From Celeribacter arenosi (GTDB taxonomy: Bacteria; Pseudomonadota; Alphaproteobacteria; Rhodobacterales; Rhodobacteraceae): 64,000 nucleotides of DNA. The notes under the pieces are model-generated. The model ran no database searches. It was not told the origin of the DNA and saw only the letters and a list, made by a program, of their open reading frames with translations. The position numbers and the translations under genes were made by a program. Within the stretch, counting starts at the first letter, position 1. Each line of letters opens with the position of its first letter. The stretch covers positions 1,364,001 through 1,428,000 of the forward strand of contig NZ_BAABDF010000007.1 of the NCBI RefSeq assembly GCF_039539485.1. Reading direction: 5' to 3'. Shown here in pieces: positions 9,312 to 17,222 of this stretch.

Positions 9312-9338
9312 CCAAACCGCTACCTTTTTAAACGGTTT
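9312..9338. promoter_or_regulatory. Inverted repeat upstream of amtB
   Basis: CAAACCG (9312-9318) and CGGTTTG (9332-9338) form a perfect 7-bp inverted repeat with a 13-nt spacer, about 85 bp before the amtB start. It could be an operator or a leader hairpin. It does not match the CGCC-type half sites I associate with Rhodobacter NtrC. Confidence 0.35.
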
Positions 9339-9420
9339 GCTCGCCCCCATGCGGCTTTATTTATCGCTCCAAAGACGCTTTACGCGCCGAAACGCACAAA
9401 AAATGTCTCTGGAGGAAGTT

Positions 9421-10599
9421 ATGGTAGGAGCGGATACCGCATGGATCATCGTCGCAACGGCGCTGGTTCTCTTCATGTCACTGCCGGGTTTGGCGCTGTT
9501 TTATGGCGGCCTGGTCCGCGCGCGAAACGTGCTGTCGGTCTTCATGCACGTCTATTCGATCGCTGCGGTGATGAGCGTGCTGTGGTTCGTGGTCGGCTAT
9601 TCCATTGCCTTTGGTGATGGCAACGCGATTTGGGGCGGTCTGGGCAAAGCCTTCCTCATGGGCATCACAGCGGACACCGTGTCCGGAACGCTACCAGAAG
9701 TCCTGTTCTTTGCCTTCCAGATGACCTTTGCGATCATCACACCGGCCCTGATCGTGGGCGCCTATGTCGAACGCATCAACTTCGCATTCGTCATGCTGTT
9801 CTCCAGTCTTTGGATGCTGCTGTGCTACGCCCCTGTCGTCCATTGGATCTGGGGCGGCGGGTTCTTGGCTGATGGCGGGATTTTTGGCGAGGTCGGCACG
9901 CGCGATTTCGCAGGCGGCATTGTGGTGCACGAAACCGCGGGCCTCGCGGCCCTCGTGCTCGCCGTAATGCTGGGCCGTCGCAAGGTCGACAACAAACCCC
10001 CACACAACCCCGGCTACGTCATGATCGGCGCATCCATGCTCTGGGTCGGCTGGTTCGGCTTTAACGGCGGTTCACAACTGGCCGCCGATGGTGGCGCCGC
10101 GATGGCCATCACAGTTACCCACCTCTCTGCCGCGACCGCATCGATCACTTGGGCGATCTGGGAGCGCGTGAAATACGGCAAAGCGTCCATGGTTGGCATG
10201 GTAACCGGCACCATTGCAGGTCTGGCCTCGATCACACCTGCGTCCGGCTTTGTCGGGCCGGTTGAAGCGCTCGTCATCGGGGCCGTTGCAGGCGTTCTGT
10301 GTCAGGAAGCCGTGGGCTTTATCCGCAATAAGGTCAGAATTGACGACACGCTGGATGTCTTTGCGGTGCACGGCGTTGGCGGCATCTTTGGCACGATCAT
10401 GATCGCCGCCTTCGGTGCGGGTGCTTGGGCCGCGCAGCTCGGCGCACTTGTGATCGTCGGGGTATTCACAGTGGTTGTGACTTATCTCATCGCCCTGCTG
10501 GTGAAGGCCATTGTGCCGCTGCGCGTGGATACGGAAACCGAACACACGGGTCTCGATCTCGCCCAACATGGCGAAACGGCTTACGATCACAACTCGTGA
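9421..10599 (+). CDS. amtB: Ammonium transporter AmtB
   Basis: This inner-membrane ammonium channel/transporter has 392 residues and about 11 transmembrane helices. The pore histidines are recognisable as H170 (VVHETAG) and H317 (AVHGVGG). The frame is open from 9301, but GGAGG at 9411-9415 precedes the ATG at 9421 with good spacing, so translation starts there. No glnK/glnB gene lies next to it, although that pair is usual; the PII gene must be elsewhere. A bidirectional terminator hairpin follows at 10621. The Ntr genes 3 kb upstream make nitrogen control plausible, but no defined NtrC site was identified. Confidence 0.94.
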   Translation: MVGADTAWIIVATALVLFMSLPGLALFYGGLVRARNVLSVFMHVYSIAAVMSVLWFVVGYSIAFGDGNAIWGGLGKAFLMGITADTVSGTLPEVLFFAFQMTFAIITPALIVGAYVERINFAFVMLFSSLWMLLCYAPVVHWIWGGGFLADGGIFGEVGTRDFAGGIVVHETAGLAALVLAVMLGRRKVDNKPPHNPGYVMIGASMLWVGWFGFNGGSQLAADGGAAMAITVTHLSAATASITWAIWERVKYGKASMVGMVTGTIAGLASITPASGFVGPVEALVIGAVAGVLCQEAVGFIRNKVRIDDTLDVFAVHGVGGIFGTIMIAAFGAGAWAAQLGALVIVGVFTVVVTYLIALLVKAIVPLRVDTETEHTGLDLAQHGETAYDHNS

Positions 10600-10620
10600 T
10601 TTAGCCCCTACCCAAAAACC

Positions 10621-10650
10621 AAAACGGCGCGCCCTAGGGTGCGCCGTTTT
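10621..10650. terminator. Bidirectional intrinsic terminator between amtB and coq10/ratA
   Basis: AAAACGGCGC and GCGCCGTTTT form a 10-bp perfect stem around a loop that is itself partly palindromic (CCCTAGGG). A T tract on one side and an A tract on the other allow it to end the convergent amtB (plus) and coq10/ratA (minus) transcripts. Confidence 0.88.
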
Positions 10651-10704
10651 CATGTGTCGTCCCCTTTGTCGCACGCGCGCCATCGGGCATCACGCGTATC
10701 CACT

Positions 10705-11148
10705 CTATCGGTAAAGATCCGCCGCCCGTCGTTCGAACGCGCGCACAATCCGCTGCATGGCCTCGTTGAAAACCACGCCGATTACCGATTGCAAAATCGC
10801 GTTCTTGAACTCGAAATCCACAAAAAACTCGATCTCGCATCCACCCGGATCGTCGTGGAATTTCCACCAGCTCTTCATGTAGCGGAACGGCCCGTCGAGG
10901 TATTCGGTCTTGATGTGCCGCTCGTCAGGATAGAGGCGCACACAGGATCCGAATGTCTCGCGGAAGACTTTGAAGGAAATCACCAAATCCGCCATCATCA
11001 GCTCGTGATCACCCATGTCTTCGCGGCTGCGAATGCGGGCGGCCGCGTTCCATGGCAGGAACTGTGGATAGCTTTCGACATCCGCAACGAGGTCGTACAT
11101 CTGCTGGGCGCTATAGGGGAGCTTCTTTTTTTCGTGATGCGTCGGCAT
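10705..11148 (-). CDS. Coq10/RatA-family START-domain protein
   Basis: The protein has 147 residues and a single polyketide-cyclase/START-like fold. It begins MPTHHEKKKLPYSAQQMYDLV and has the family segment YPQFLPWNAAARI. Alphaproteobacterial members are thought to bind ubiquinone or related lipids like mitochondrial Coq10. The RatA name comes from an E. coli ribosome-association phenotype, and no antitoxin gene is seen here. The frame is open from 11217, but the family start is the ATG at 11148. It is convergent with amtB and divergent from hpt. Confidence 0.88.
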   Translation of the reverse strand: MPTHHEKKKLPYSAQQMYDLVADVESYPQFLPWNAAARIRSREDMGDHELMMADLVISFKVFRETFGSCVRLYPDERHIKTEYLDGPFRYMKSWWKFHDDPGGCEIEFFVDFEFKNAILQSVIGVVFNEAMQRIVRAFERRAADLYR

Positions 11149-11215
11149 GGGCTTTGGTGTTTGTGAACGGTTCCTGCTATCTCTAGGCCGAACGCGCAAA
11201 ATGCAAGGGGTTAGC

Positions 11216-11764
11216 ATGACGCAGCGGCCATATCACATCGAAGAAATGATCTCGGCAAAGGCGATCGCCGCGCGGATCGAGACACTCGCCCACGAGATCC
11301 GACAGTCCTTCGCGCAAACCGATAATCTCGTGGTGATCGGGCTTTTGCGCGGCTCCTTTGTCTTTATTGCCGATCTGGTGCGCGATTTGGACATGAACGT
11401 CGAGGTCGATTTCCTCGAAATTTCGTCCTATGGCGACAACACGGAAAGTTCGCGTGAGGTGCGCATTCTCAAAGACCTGCGTGGCACCATCGAAGGGCGA
11501 GACGTCTTGGTTGTCGAGGATATCGTGGACACCGGACATACCATGGCCGCAACCATGGCCCATCTGAACGCGCGCAAACCGCATAGGCTGGAAACCATCG
11601 CGCTGCTCAACAAACAAACGCGCCGCGAGGTTCCGTTTACGGCCACATGGACCGGCTTTGAAATTCCCGACGCTTTTGTCGTGGGCTATGGCATCGACTA
11701 CGCTCAGGCCAATCGAAACCTGCCCTACATCGGGACCGTGGTGTTCGAGGACAATGTGTCGTGA
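11216..11764 (+). CDS. hpt: Hypoxanthine phosphoribosyltransferase
   Basis: This purine salvage enzyme transfers ribose phosphate from PRPP to hypoxanthine or guanine. It has 182 residues. The PRPP-binding motif is VVEDIVDTGHTM, the flexible loop region is SSYGDNTESS, and GLLRGSFVFIADL is typical of type I PRTases. The ATG at 11216 follows AAGGGG; the frame is open from 11147. Its stop overlaps the GTG of the following small membrane protein (GTGA). Confidence 0.94.
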   Translation: MTQRPYHIEEMISAKAIAARIETLAHEIRQSFAQTDNLVVIGLLRGSFVFIADLVRDLDMNVEVDFLEISSYGDNTESSREVRILKDLRGTIEGRDVLVVEDIVDTGHTMAATMAHLNARKPHRLETIALLNKQTRREVPFTATWTGFEIPDAFVVGYGIDYAQANRNLPYIGTVVFEDNVS

Positions 11765-11949
11765 ACGAATTGCGGTGGCTCATGCGCGCCAAACGATGGG
11801 CGCAACATCCCCCCTCGTCCAAACGGGTAAAGTTGGTGTTCGGGGTGATCGCATTTTGTCTGCTGCTCTTCGCGATTGAACGCTTTGTCGGCGTGCCCGC
11901 GTGGATGCAAATGGAACGCGAGCCTTCACGGTTCTCGATCAAGCCGTAA
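11761..11949 (+). CDS. Small single-pass membrane protein downstream of hpt
   Basis: The ORF has 62 codons and starts with GTG at 11761, overlapping the hpt stop by 4 bp. The N-terminal half is basic (MRAKRWAQHPPSSKRVK). One hydrophobic helix follows (about 24-43, LVFGVIAFCLLLFAIERFVG), then a short tail. The translational coupling and the positive-inside pattern support a real gene. No function is recognised. Its last 11 bp overlap the 3' end of the convergent LysR gene. Confidence 0.65.
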   Translation: MNELRWLMRAKRWAQHPPSSKRVKLVFGVIAFCLLLFAIERFVGVPAWMQMEREPSRFSIKP

Positions 11950-12820
11950 CGGCCGAGCGCCCCAGCAAACTGTCAGCCTCTGCGGCCAGTGCGCGTGCGA
12001 TCCGGTGGCGTGCCTGACGCATGCGCGGTGCATCCGCGAGGTCGATATGAGAGGCCACGAACACGGGAACAGGCGCAATTTCAACCGGCCCCTCAAAGCG
12101 CACCAGAGTGGGAGATGCATCACCCAAGACACAAGGCAACAGCGTGCGCCCCATACCGGCCTCCGCCAAGGTGCGCAGCGTGAGAAAACTATCCGCCGCC
12201 GCCGTGATTTTGACGTTCATACTATCGAGGACGTCATGGAGTTTTTGGGTGATATGGCTGCGCGCGATCGAGCCTGCGGTCCCGATCCAGTGGTCTTCGG
12301 GCGCATCAGCGCGGGTGTAATAGCCAACGCCGAGATACGCGGCCATTTCGCCATGCAGGTCTTCGGGCAGTTTGAATGTCGGTCGAATGGTCACATCCGC
12401 ATGGAGCCGCGCCAGATCGAGATGGGCATTCGTCGAAAGCAGCTCAAAGGACAAACCGCGTTCCTGCGAGGCCAGTTTGGCAACAATCGGGGGCAGAACG
12501 ACGTGGCAAAACGTGTCCGTCGATGTGAGGCGGATCACACCCGCCAAAGGCGCCTCGCCCACGCGGGCCAGCCGTTCAACCGCGCCCACCGCCGCCTCAA
12601 CCTCGCGGGCGGCTTCGATTATGCGCAGTTTGTCTGCGGAGATTTCATAGCCGCGCACGGATTTATCGAAGAGTTGGACACCCAACCTTTGTTCGATTCC
12701 CGCGACCCGGCGCAATACAGTTGCGTGATTCACGCCCAACTCACGCGCCGCGCCCGAAACCGAGCCTGTACGCGCGACGGACAAGACAAAGCGATAATCG
12801 TCCCAATTTGGTCTGTGCAT
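11939..12820 (-). CDS. LysR-family transcriptional regulator
   Basis: The protein has 293 residues. An N-terminal winged HTH (about 6-65, ARTGSVSGAARELGVNHATVLRRV) is followed by a LysR substrate-binding domain (about 90-290). It is divergent from the cytochrome c' gene at 12928 across 107 bp, so control of that cytochrome cluster is a reasonable inference. Its inducer cannot be told from sequence. Confidence 0.88.
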   Translation of the reverse strand: MHRPNWDDYRFVLSVARTGSVSGAARELGVNHATVLRRVAGIEQRLGVQLFDKSVRGYEISADKLRIIEAAREVEAAVGAVERLARVGEAPLAGVIRLTSTDTFCHVVLPPIVAKLASQERGLSFELLSTNAHLDLARLHADVTIRPTFKLPEDLHGEMAAYLGVGYYTRADAPEDHWIGTAGSIARSHITQKLHDVLDSMNVKITAAADSFLTLRTLAEAGMGRTLLPCVLGDASPTLVRFEGPVEIAPVPVFVASHIDLADAPRMRQARHRIARALAAEADSLLGRSAVTA

Positions 12821-12927
12821 GATTTAATGAACTCTCTGCGAAAATACCGACTTTATCTTAGCACAGGCACAGATACCCTGCATTGAGGGAAATCACTTTG
12901 ACCTGATAGTCATTAATGAGGACAACC

Positions 12928-13395
12928 ATGAACATGCGATTTGGACTGAAACTCACCGCTGTAGCACTTCTCGCTGCCACGACTTTGACCGCGACGGCCC
13001 AAGATGCAGCAGAGGGTGCCGTCAAGGCACGCCAAGCGCATATGCAACTCTATGCCTTTAATCTGGGAGCGCTCGGGGCGATGGCGAAGGGCGCGGTGGA
13101 ATATGACGCCGAGGCCGCAACGCGCGCGGCCACGAACCTCGCGACGCTTGCCGCACTCGACACCCGCGACTTCTGGCTACCGGGATCGGCCGCTGGCGAG
13201 GTTGAAGGATCACGTGCTCTCCCCGCAATGTGGAGCGCGGACTCAAACGCGATGGTACATGCAGGCAACTTGCGCGATGCAACGGCTGCCCTCGCGGCTT
13301 CTGCAGGGACCGACCTCGCGAGCCTTCAGGCCGGCATGGGTCCTGTGGGCGGTGCCTGCTCGGCCTGTCACAAGGCCTACCGCCAAGCCGACTAA
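12928..13395 (+). CDS. Cytochrome c' family protein
   Basis: This is a periplasmic four-helix-bundle c-type cytochrome of 155 residues. A signal peptide (MNMRFGLKLTAVALLAATTLTATAQ, given here in two parts: basic start, then hydrophobic core) precedes the mature chain. The heme is attached near the C-terminus at CSACHK, as in cytochromes c' and c-556. The ATG at 12928 has TGAGGA 5 nt upstream and is preferred to the ATG at 12916. It is the first gene of a three-gene plus-strand set of secreted proteins and divergent from a LysR regulator. Members bind NO or act in electron transfer; which applies here is not known. Confidence 0.88.
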   Translation: MNMRFGLKLTAVALLAATTLTATAQDAAEGAVKARQAHMQLYAFNLGALGAMAKGAVEYDAEAATRAATNLATLAALDTRDFWLPGSAAGEVEGSRALPAMWSADSNAMVHAGNLRDATAALAASAGTDLASLQAGMGPVGGACSACHKAYRQAD

Positions 13396-13473
13396 ACGCC
13401 CTAGCGCGCGGGGGCTTGGCCTCGCGCGCGGGCCGCACTAGGTTTGGGAATATCCCGGACCGTCGGAGCCACC

Positions 13474-14355
13474 ATGCGTCGTATTCTCCTGCTTCTCTTA
13501 CTCGGTGCCATTTGTGGCCTTGCGGTTTTCTGGATCGTGACAATTCCACGCCACGCTGACCCCGAAGAGTTGGCCGGTGTTGTCCCCGATCTGGCGCGCG
13601 GTGAATACGTCTACACCGCCGCAGGATGCGCATCGTGCCATGCTGGCGAGGATGGAAAAGCCACCGCCCTAGAGGGCGGAATGGAATTTGCCTCACCCTT
13701 CGGCACCTTCCATGCCCCGAATATTTCCCCCTCAAATCAGGGCATTGCGGGATGGAGCGCGCTTGATCTCGCGAGTGCGATGATGCATGGCACCTCGCCG
13801 GAGGGCAAACATTACTACCCCGCCTTTCCCTATGCGTCCTATGCAAGAATGGACCCCGCCGACGTGGTCCATCTCCACTCTTACCTGATGACCCTGCCCG
13901 CCTCCGACAAAGCGGATGTGCCCCATGATGTCGGCTTCCCCTTCAACATCCGGCGCACATTGGGCGGCTGGAAAATGCTATTCCTGCGCGATGACTGGGT
14001 GGTCGCGGACCCGAACCTGACCGAGCAAGAGCATGCTGGGCGCTATTTGACCGAGGCCCTCGGCCACTGCGCGGAATGTCACACGCCGCGCAATGCGCTC
14101 GGCGGGGTTATCAAATCCCGCTGGCTCGCCGGTGCGCCCGATCCCGCCGGACAAGGGCGCATTCCCAATATCACGCCACATGCCCTCGATTGGTCAGCGC
14201 AGGACATCGCCTATTACCTCGAAAGCGGTTTCACTCCCGATTTCGACAGTGTTGGCGGGCATATGGCGCATGTCGTGGACAACTTCGCGAAACTCAGCCC
14301 AGAAGATCGGGATGCGGTCGCCGCCTATCTAAAACGTGTTCCGCCGGTGGAGTGA
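13474..14355 (+). CDS. Membrane-anchored diheme cytochrome c
   Basis: The protein has 293 residues: an N-terminal hydrophobic anchor or uncleaved signal (MRRILLLLLLGAICGLAVF), then two cytochrome c domains. The heme sites are CASCH (about residue 50) and CAECH (about residue 200). FPYASYARM and FNIRRTLGGWKMLF resemble the diheme subunits of membrane dehydrogenases and c-type cytochromes paired with cytochrome c'. A dehydrogenase partner is not seen nearby. The ATG at 13474 follows CGGAG; the frame is open from 13444. Likely co-transcribed with the cytochrome c' gene 78 bp upstream. Confidence 0.86.
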   Translation: MRRILLLLLLGAICGLAVFWIVTIPRHADPEELAGVVPDLARGEYVYTAAGCASCHAGEDGKATALEGGMEFASPFGTFHAPNISPSNQGIAGWSALDLASAMMHGTSPEGKHYYPAFPYASYARMDPADVVHLHSYLMTLPASDKADVPHDVGFPFNIRRTLGGWKMLFLRDDWVVADPNLTEQEHAGRYLTEALGHCAECHTPRNALGGVIKSRWLAGAPDPAGQGRIPNITPHALDWSAQDIAYYLESGFTPDFDSVGGHMAHVVDNFAKLSPEDRDAVAAYLKRVPPVE

Positions 14356-14413
14356 CAAACGGCGCGCCTCCTGTCATATTCGCAGAATTGAATTCCAACT
14401 CCTGCGAGGCCCA

Positions 14414-14968
14414 ATGATCCGCATTCTGACCCTAACCATCTGCCTCGCCCTGCCCGCATCCGCAGCGCTCGCCCAAATGCACGGGATGCACGGACACGCG
14501 ACGGATGAAACCGGCGCATCGATCCATGACGAGGTTTTCATGCCAGGCCTCGTAGGAGAAAATACCACCGCGGATGAAATTCTTGACATGCAGGAATTGT
14601 TCATCAACCACGCCGGCCTCACCCGCACGGTGGAAAACCTGCCCGATGGCATTCGCACGGTGACCAATGCAGATACCGAAGTGCTTCGCGATGCGCTCGT
14701 CAATCATGTGGCGTCGATGATCTATCGTGTAGAGGACAAATTCGACCCGCATGTCCCGATTCAGAGCCCGACGCTCGACCTATTGTTCGAAAAGCCTGAA
14801 CTGATCGTGACGCAGATCGAATATACCGATACCGGCGTCACCGTCACCCAGACCTCACAGGACGTTGAAATCGTTGCAACTCTGCAAAGCCACGCCGCAG
14901 AAGTCAGCGATATGGCGTTGCGTGGCATGATGGCCGTGCACGAACGGATGATGGGGATGGGCCACTAA
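14414..14968 (+). CDS. Periplasmic Met/His-rich protein of unknown function
   Basis: The protein has 184 residues, with a signal peptide (about 1-21, ending AALAQ). The mature chain begins MHGMHGHATDETG and ends AVHERMMGMGH, so both ends carry clustered Met and His that could bind copper or another metal. The middle is predicted mixed alpha/beta, with no family I can name. It begins 58 bp after the diheme cytochrome, on the same strand, with GAGG before the ATG, so an accessory role for the cytochromes (metal or heme handling) is inferred only from context. Confidence 0.75.
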   Translation: MIRILTLTICLALPASAALAQMHGMHGHATDETGASIHDEVFMPGLVGENTTADEILDMQELFINHAGLTRTVENLPDGIRTVTNADTEVLRDALVNHVASMIYRVEDKFDPHVPIQSPTLDLLFEKPELIVTQIEYTDTGVTVTQTSQDVEIVATLQSHAAEVSDMALRGMMAVHERMMGMGH

Positions 14969-14971
14969 AGT

Positions 14972-16081
14972 CTAAAGCGCGGCGGTCTGCCACAGCCGAA
15001 CCTTGAGGCCGCCATGCGCTATCGGGGCGCTTTTGGGCAGCCAAGGCAGGCGCGTGGCCTGAGCGAGGCTTTCGTCCGATGTCACCATACCGACCCGCCA
15101 GCCCGCGAATGCATCGCGCATTTTGTCACCAAAGGCACCATAGAGCGCGAAGAGGTCCTTTTTCTTGCCCACGCGCGCGCCATATGGCGGGTTGACGATG
15201 ACAAGGCCGGGAGGCCCGTCGGGGCGTTCAATGCCGGACACCGGAACCGGTGCAAAGCTACAGATATCCCCAACGCCCGCGCGCTCGGCATTCTGTGTTG
15301 CCATGCCAATAACGTTCACATTCCGGTCGGACCCGAAGAACCTGTATGGTGTCTCGGTGACCTCGACTTTTTTCATTAATTCAAAGGCCTGCGCGTCAAA
15401 TCCAACCAGCCGCTCAAAGGTGAATGTGCGCGCGCGACCCGGCAATAGCCCCCGCGCCATTTCGGCAGCTTCAATCGGGAAAGTGCCAGACCCGCACATC
15501 GGATCGAGCACCGGCTCCTGACCGTTATACCCGCAGGCGCGCAGCAAAAGTGCAGCCATGGTTTCGCGCATCGGCGCCTTGCCGACCGCCTCTTTGAACC
15601 CGCGTTTGTGCAAAGGCACGCCGGAAGTATCGAGTGAGACAATGACATTATTGTCGTCGATGCGAACTTTCACGACCGTCTCTGCGTCAGAGGAAATCTC
15701 GGCACCGAGCTCTTCGGAAATCGCCCGCTCGATGCGTTCCTGCGCAGCGCCCGCGTGGTAGATTTTGGATTTCCGGTTGGTCACAACCTCAACCCGCACA
15801 GGATTCTCGGCGCTTAACCAATTGCCCCATGGAAACTGCCGCGACCGTTTATCGAGTTGTGCGAGGTGAAAGGCGAGAAATTCGCCCAGACGCACCAGAA
15901 TCCGCGTCGGGCCCCGCAGGGTAAGGTTCGCACGCCAGACATCGGGCCACCCGCCCTGAAAATTGACCCCCCCACCGGTCGCAACCGGCGACGAAAAACC
16001 TGCCTGCGCCACTTCGGCACAAAGCACATCTTCCAGTCCGGGCGGACAGGCAGCAAAAATCTCGAAAACCGGGTCGCTCAC
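14972..16081 (-). CDS. THUMP-domain RNA methyltransferase (RlmL/YcbY N-terminal-like)
   Basis: The protein has 369 residues. An N-terminal ferredoxin-like and THUMP RNA-binding region (about 1-160) is followed by a class I SAM methyltransferase domain. That domain has DPMCGSGTFPIEAAE (SAM site) and IVNPPYGAR, the NPPY catalytic motif of N2-guanine or N6-adenine methyltransferases. It matches the half of E. coli RlmL that makes m2G in 23S rRNA, but tRNA substrates are possible. Its start overlaps the lipA stop by 4 bp, so the two genes are co-transcribed. Confidence 0.87.
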   Translation of the reverse strand: MSDPVFEIFAACPPGLEDVLCAEVAQAGFSSPVATGGGVNFQGGWPDVWRANLTLRGPTRILVRLGEFLAFHLAQLDKRSRQFPWGNWLSAENPVRVEVVTNRKSKIYHAGAAQERIERAISEELGAEISSDAETVVKVRIDDNNVIVSLDTSGVPLHKRGFKEAVGKAPMRETMAALLLRACGYNGQEPVLDPMCGSGTFPIEAAEMARGLLPGRARTFTFERLVGFDAQAFELMKKVEVTETPYRFFGSDRNVNVIGMATQNAERAGVGDICSFAPVPVSGIERPDGPPGLVIVNPPYGARVGKKKDLFALYGAFGDKMRDAFAGWRVGMVTSDESLAQATRLPWLPKSAPIAHGGLKVRLWQTAAL

Positions 16082-17028
16082 GCGCGGCCGAGTTTCTTTA
16101 AACGGGCTTCGCGAAGCCGCGCGAAATCGTCGCCGGCGTGATAAGAGGACCGCGTCAGAGGCGTGGCCGACACCATGAGGAACCCTTTGCCATAGGCGGT
16201 TTTCTCATAGGCCTTGAATTCATCGGGAGTCACAAAACGATCCACGCGATGGTGTTTGGACGTTGGCTGCAAATATTGCCCGATGGTCAGAAAATCGATA
16301 TCGGCGGCGCGCATGTCGTCCATGACCTGATGCACGGACTGGCGATCTTCGCCGAGGCCGACCATGAGGCCCGACTTGGTGAACATCGACGGATCGATTT
16401 CCTTGACCCGCTGCAACAGGCGCAGGGAATGGAAATACCGCGCGCCCGGACGCACCGTGGGATAAAGGCCCGGCACGGTTTCGAGATTGTGGTTAAACAC
16501 ATCGGGGCGCGCTGCGACCACGGTTTCGAGCACGCTATCGTCGCACTTCAAAAAGTCCGGTGTGAGAATTTCAATAGTGGTTTCGGGGCTGCGCTTGCGG
16601 ATGGCGCGAATGGTCATGGCAAAATGCTCTGCCCCGCCATCTTCCAAATCATCGCGATCAACCGATGTAATGACCACGTGTTTCAGGCCCAGTTTGGCTA
16701 CCGCATCCGCGACTCGCCCCGGCTCGAAGACATCGAGCACATCCGGACGCCCCGTCGCGACGTTACAAAATGTGCAGCCGCGCGTACAAATATCGCCCAT
16801 GATCATCATGGTGGCGTGGCCCTGGCTCCAACATTCGCCCGCGTTCGGACACCCCGCCTCTTCGCAAACAGTCACCAGTTTATGCTCGCGCATAATGGCA
16901 TGGGTTTTTCGGTACCCATCCGACGTCGGTGCTTTCACCCGGATCCAGTCCGGCTTTTTGGGCTGGGCGTTATCGGGACGATGCGCCTTTTCAGGGTGGC
17001 GCTGGTCGGGGATCTTGAGATCGCGCAT
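16078..17028 (-). CDS. lipA: Lipoyl synthase
   Basis: This radical-SAM enzyme inserts two sulfurs into octanoyl groups on E2 and GcvH proteins. It has 316 residues. The auxiliary cluster cysteines are in VCEEAGCPNAGEC, and the radical-SAM cluster is CTRGCTFC. GRPDVLDVFEP and the C-terminal RSSYHAGDDF, with the conserved RSSY serine, are also present. The frame is open to 17205, but the family N-terminus (MRDLKIPDQRHP) begins at the ATG at 17028, with GGAAG upstream. A terminator for the preceding gene lies upstream (17143-17176), so lipA has its own promoter within 17029-17142. Confidence 0.96.
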   Translation of the reverse strand: MRDLKIPDQRHPEKAHRPDNAQPKKPDWIRVKAPTSDGYRKTHAIMREHKLVTVCEEAGCPNAGECWSQGHATMMIMGDICTRGCTFCNVATGRPDVLDVFEPGRVADAVAKLGLKHVVITSVDRDDLEDGGAEHFAMTIRAIRKRSPETTIEILTPDFLKCDDSVLETVVAARPDVFNHNLETVPGLYPTVRPGARYFHSLRLLQRVKEIDPSMFTKSGLMVGLGEDRQSVHQVMDDMRAADIDFLTIGQYLQPTSKHHRVDRFVTPDEFKAYEKTAYGKGFLMVSATPLTRSSYHAGDDFARLREARLKKLGRA

Positions 17029-17142
17029 GCGGGGGCTTCCTCTTCCTTTGTTCCAGCATATAAGCCCCGCAGAAGCGGATGTCTCGAAAAAACACTGCAA
17101 TAGCCTGTGCATATCCGCCCTGATCCCGGTGCAGAGCTCCAT

Positions 17143-17176
17143 AAGGAAAGGCCCCCGATCACGTAGATCAGGGGCC
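17143..17176 (-). terminator. Intrinsic terminator after the DUF6456 gene
   Basis: On the minus strand GGCCCCTGATC pairs with GATCGGGGGCC (11 bp with one T-G wobble, loop TACGT), followed by TTTCCTT. It ends the transcript of the DUF6456 gene before lipA. Confidence 0.85.
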
Positions 17177-17222
17177 ATCCAGAAGCGAGCGGGAGACCTC
17201 GCCAAACCGTCGCGCCAGACGG

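Noticed and set aside
10705..11148. RatA toxin of a toxin-antitoxin system
   Set aside because: The family name is historical. No partner gene is present and the ubiquinone-binding Coq10-like role is better supported.
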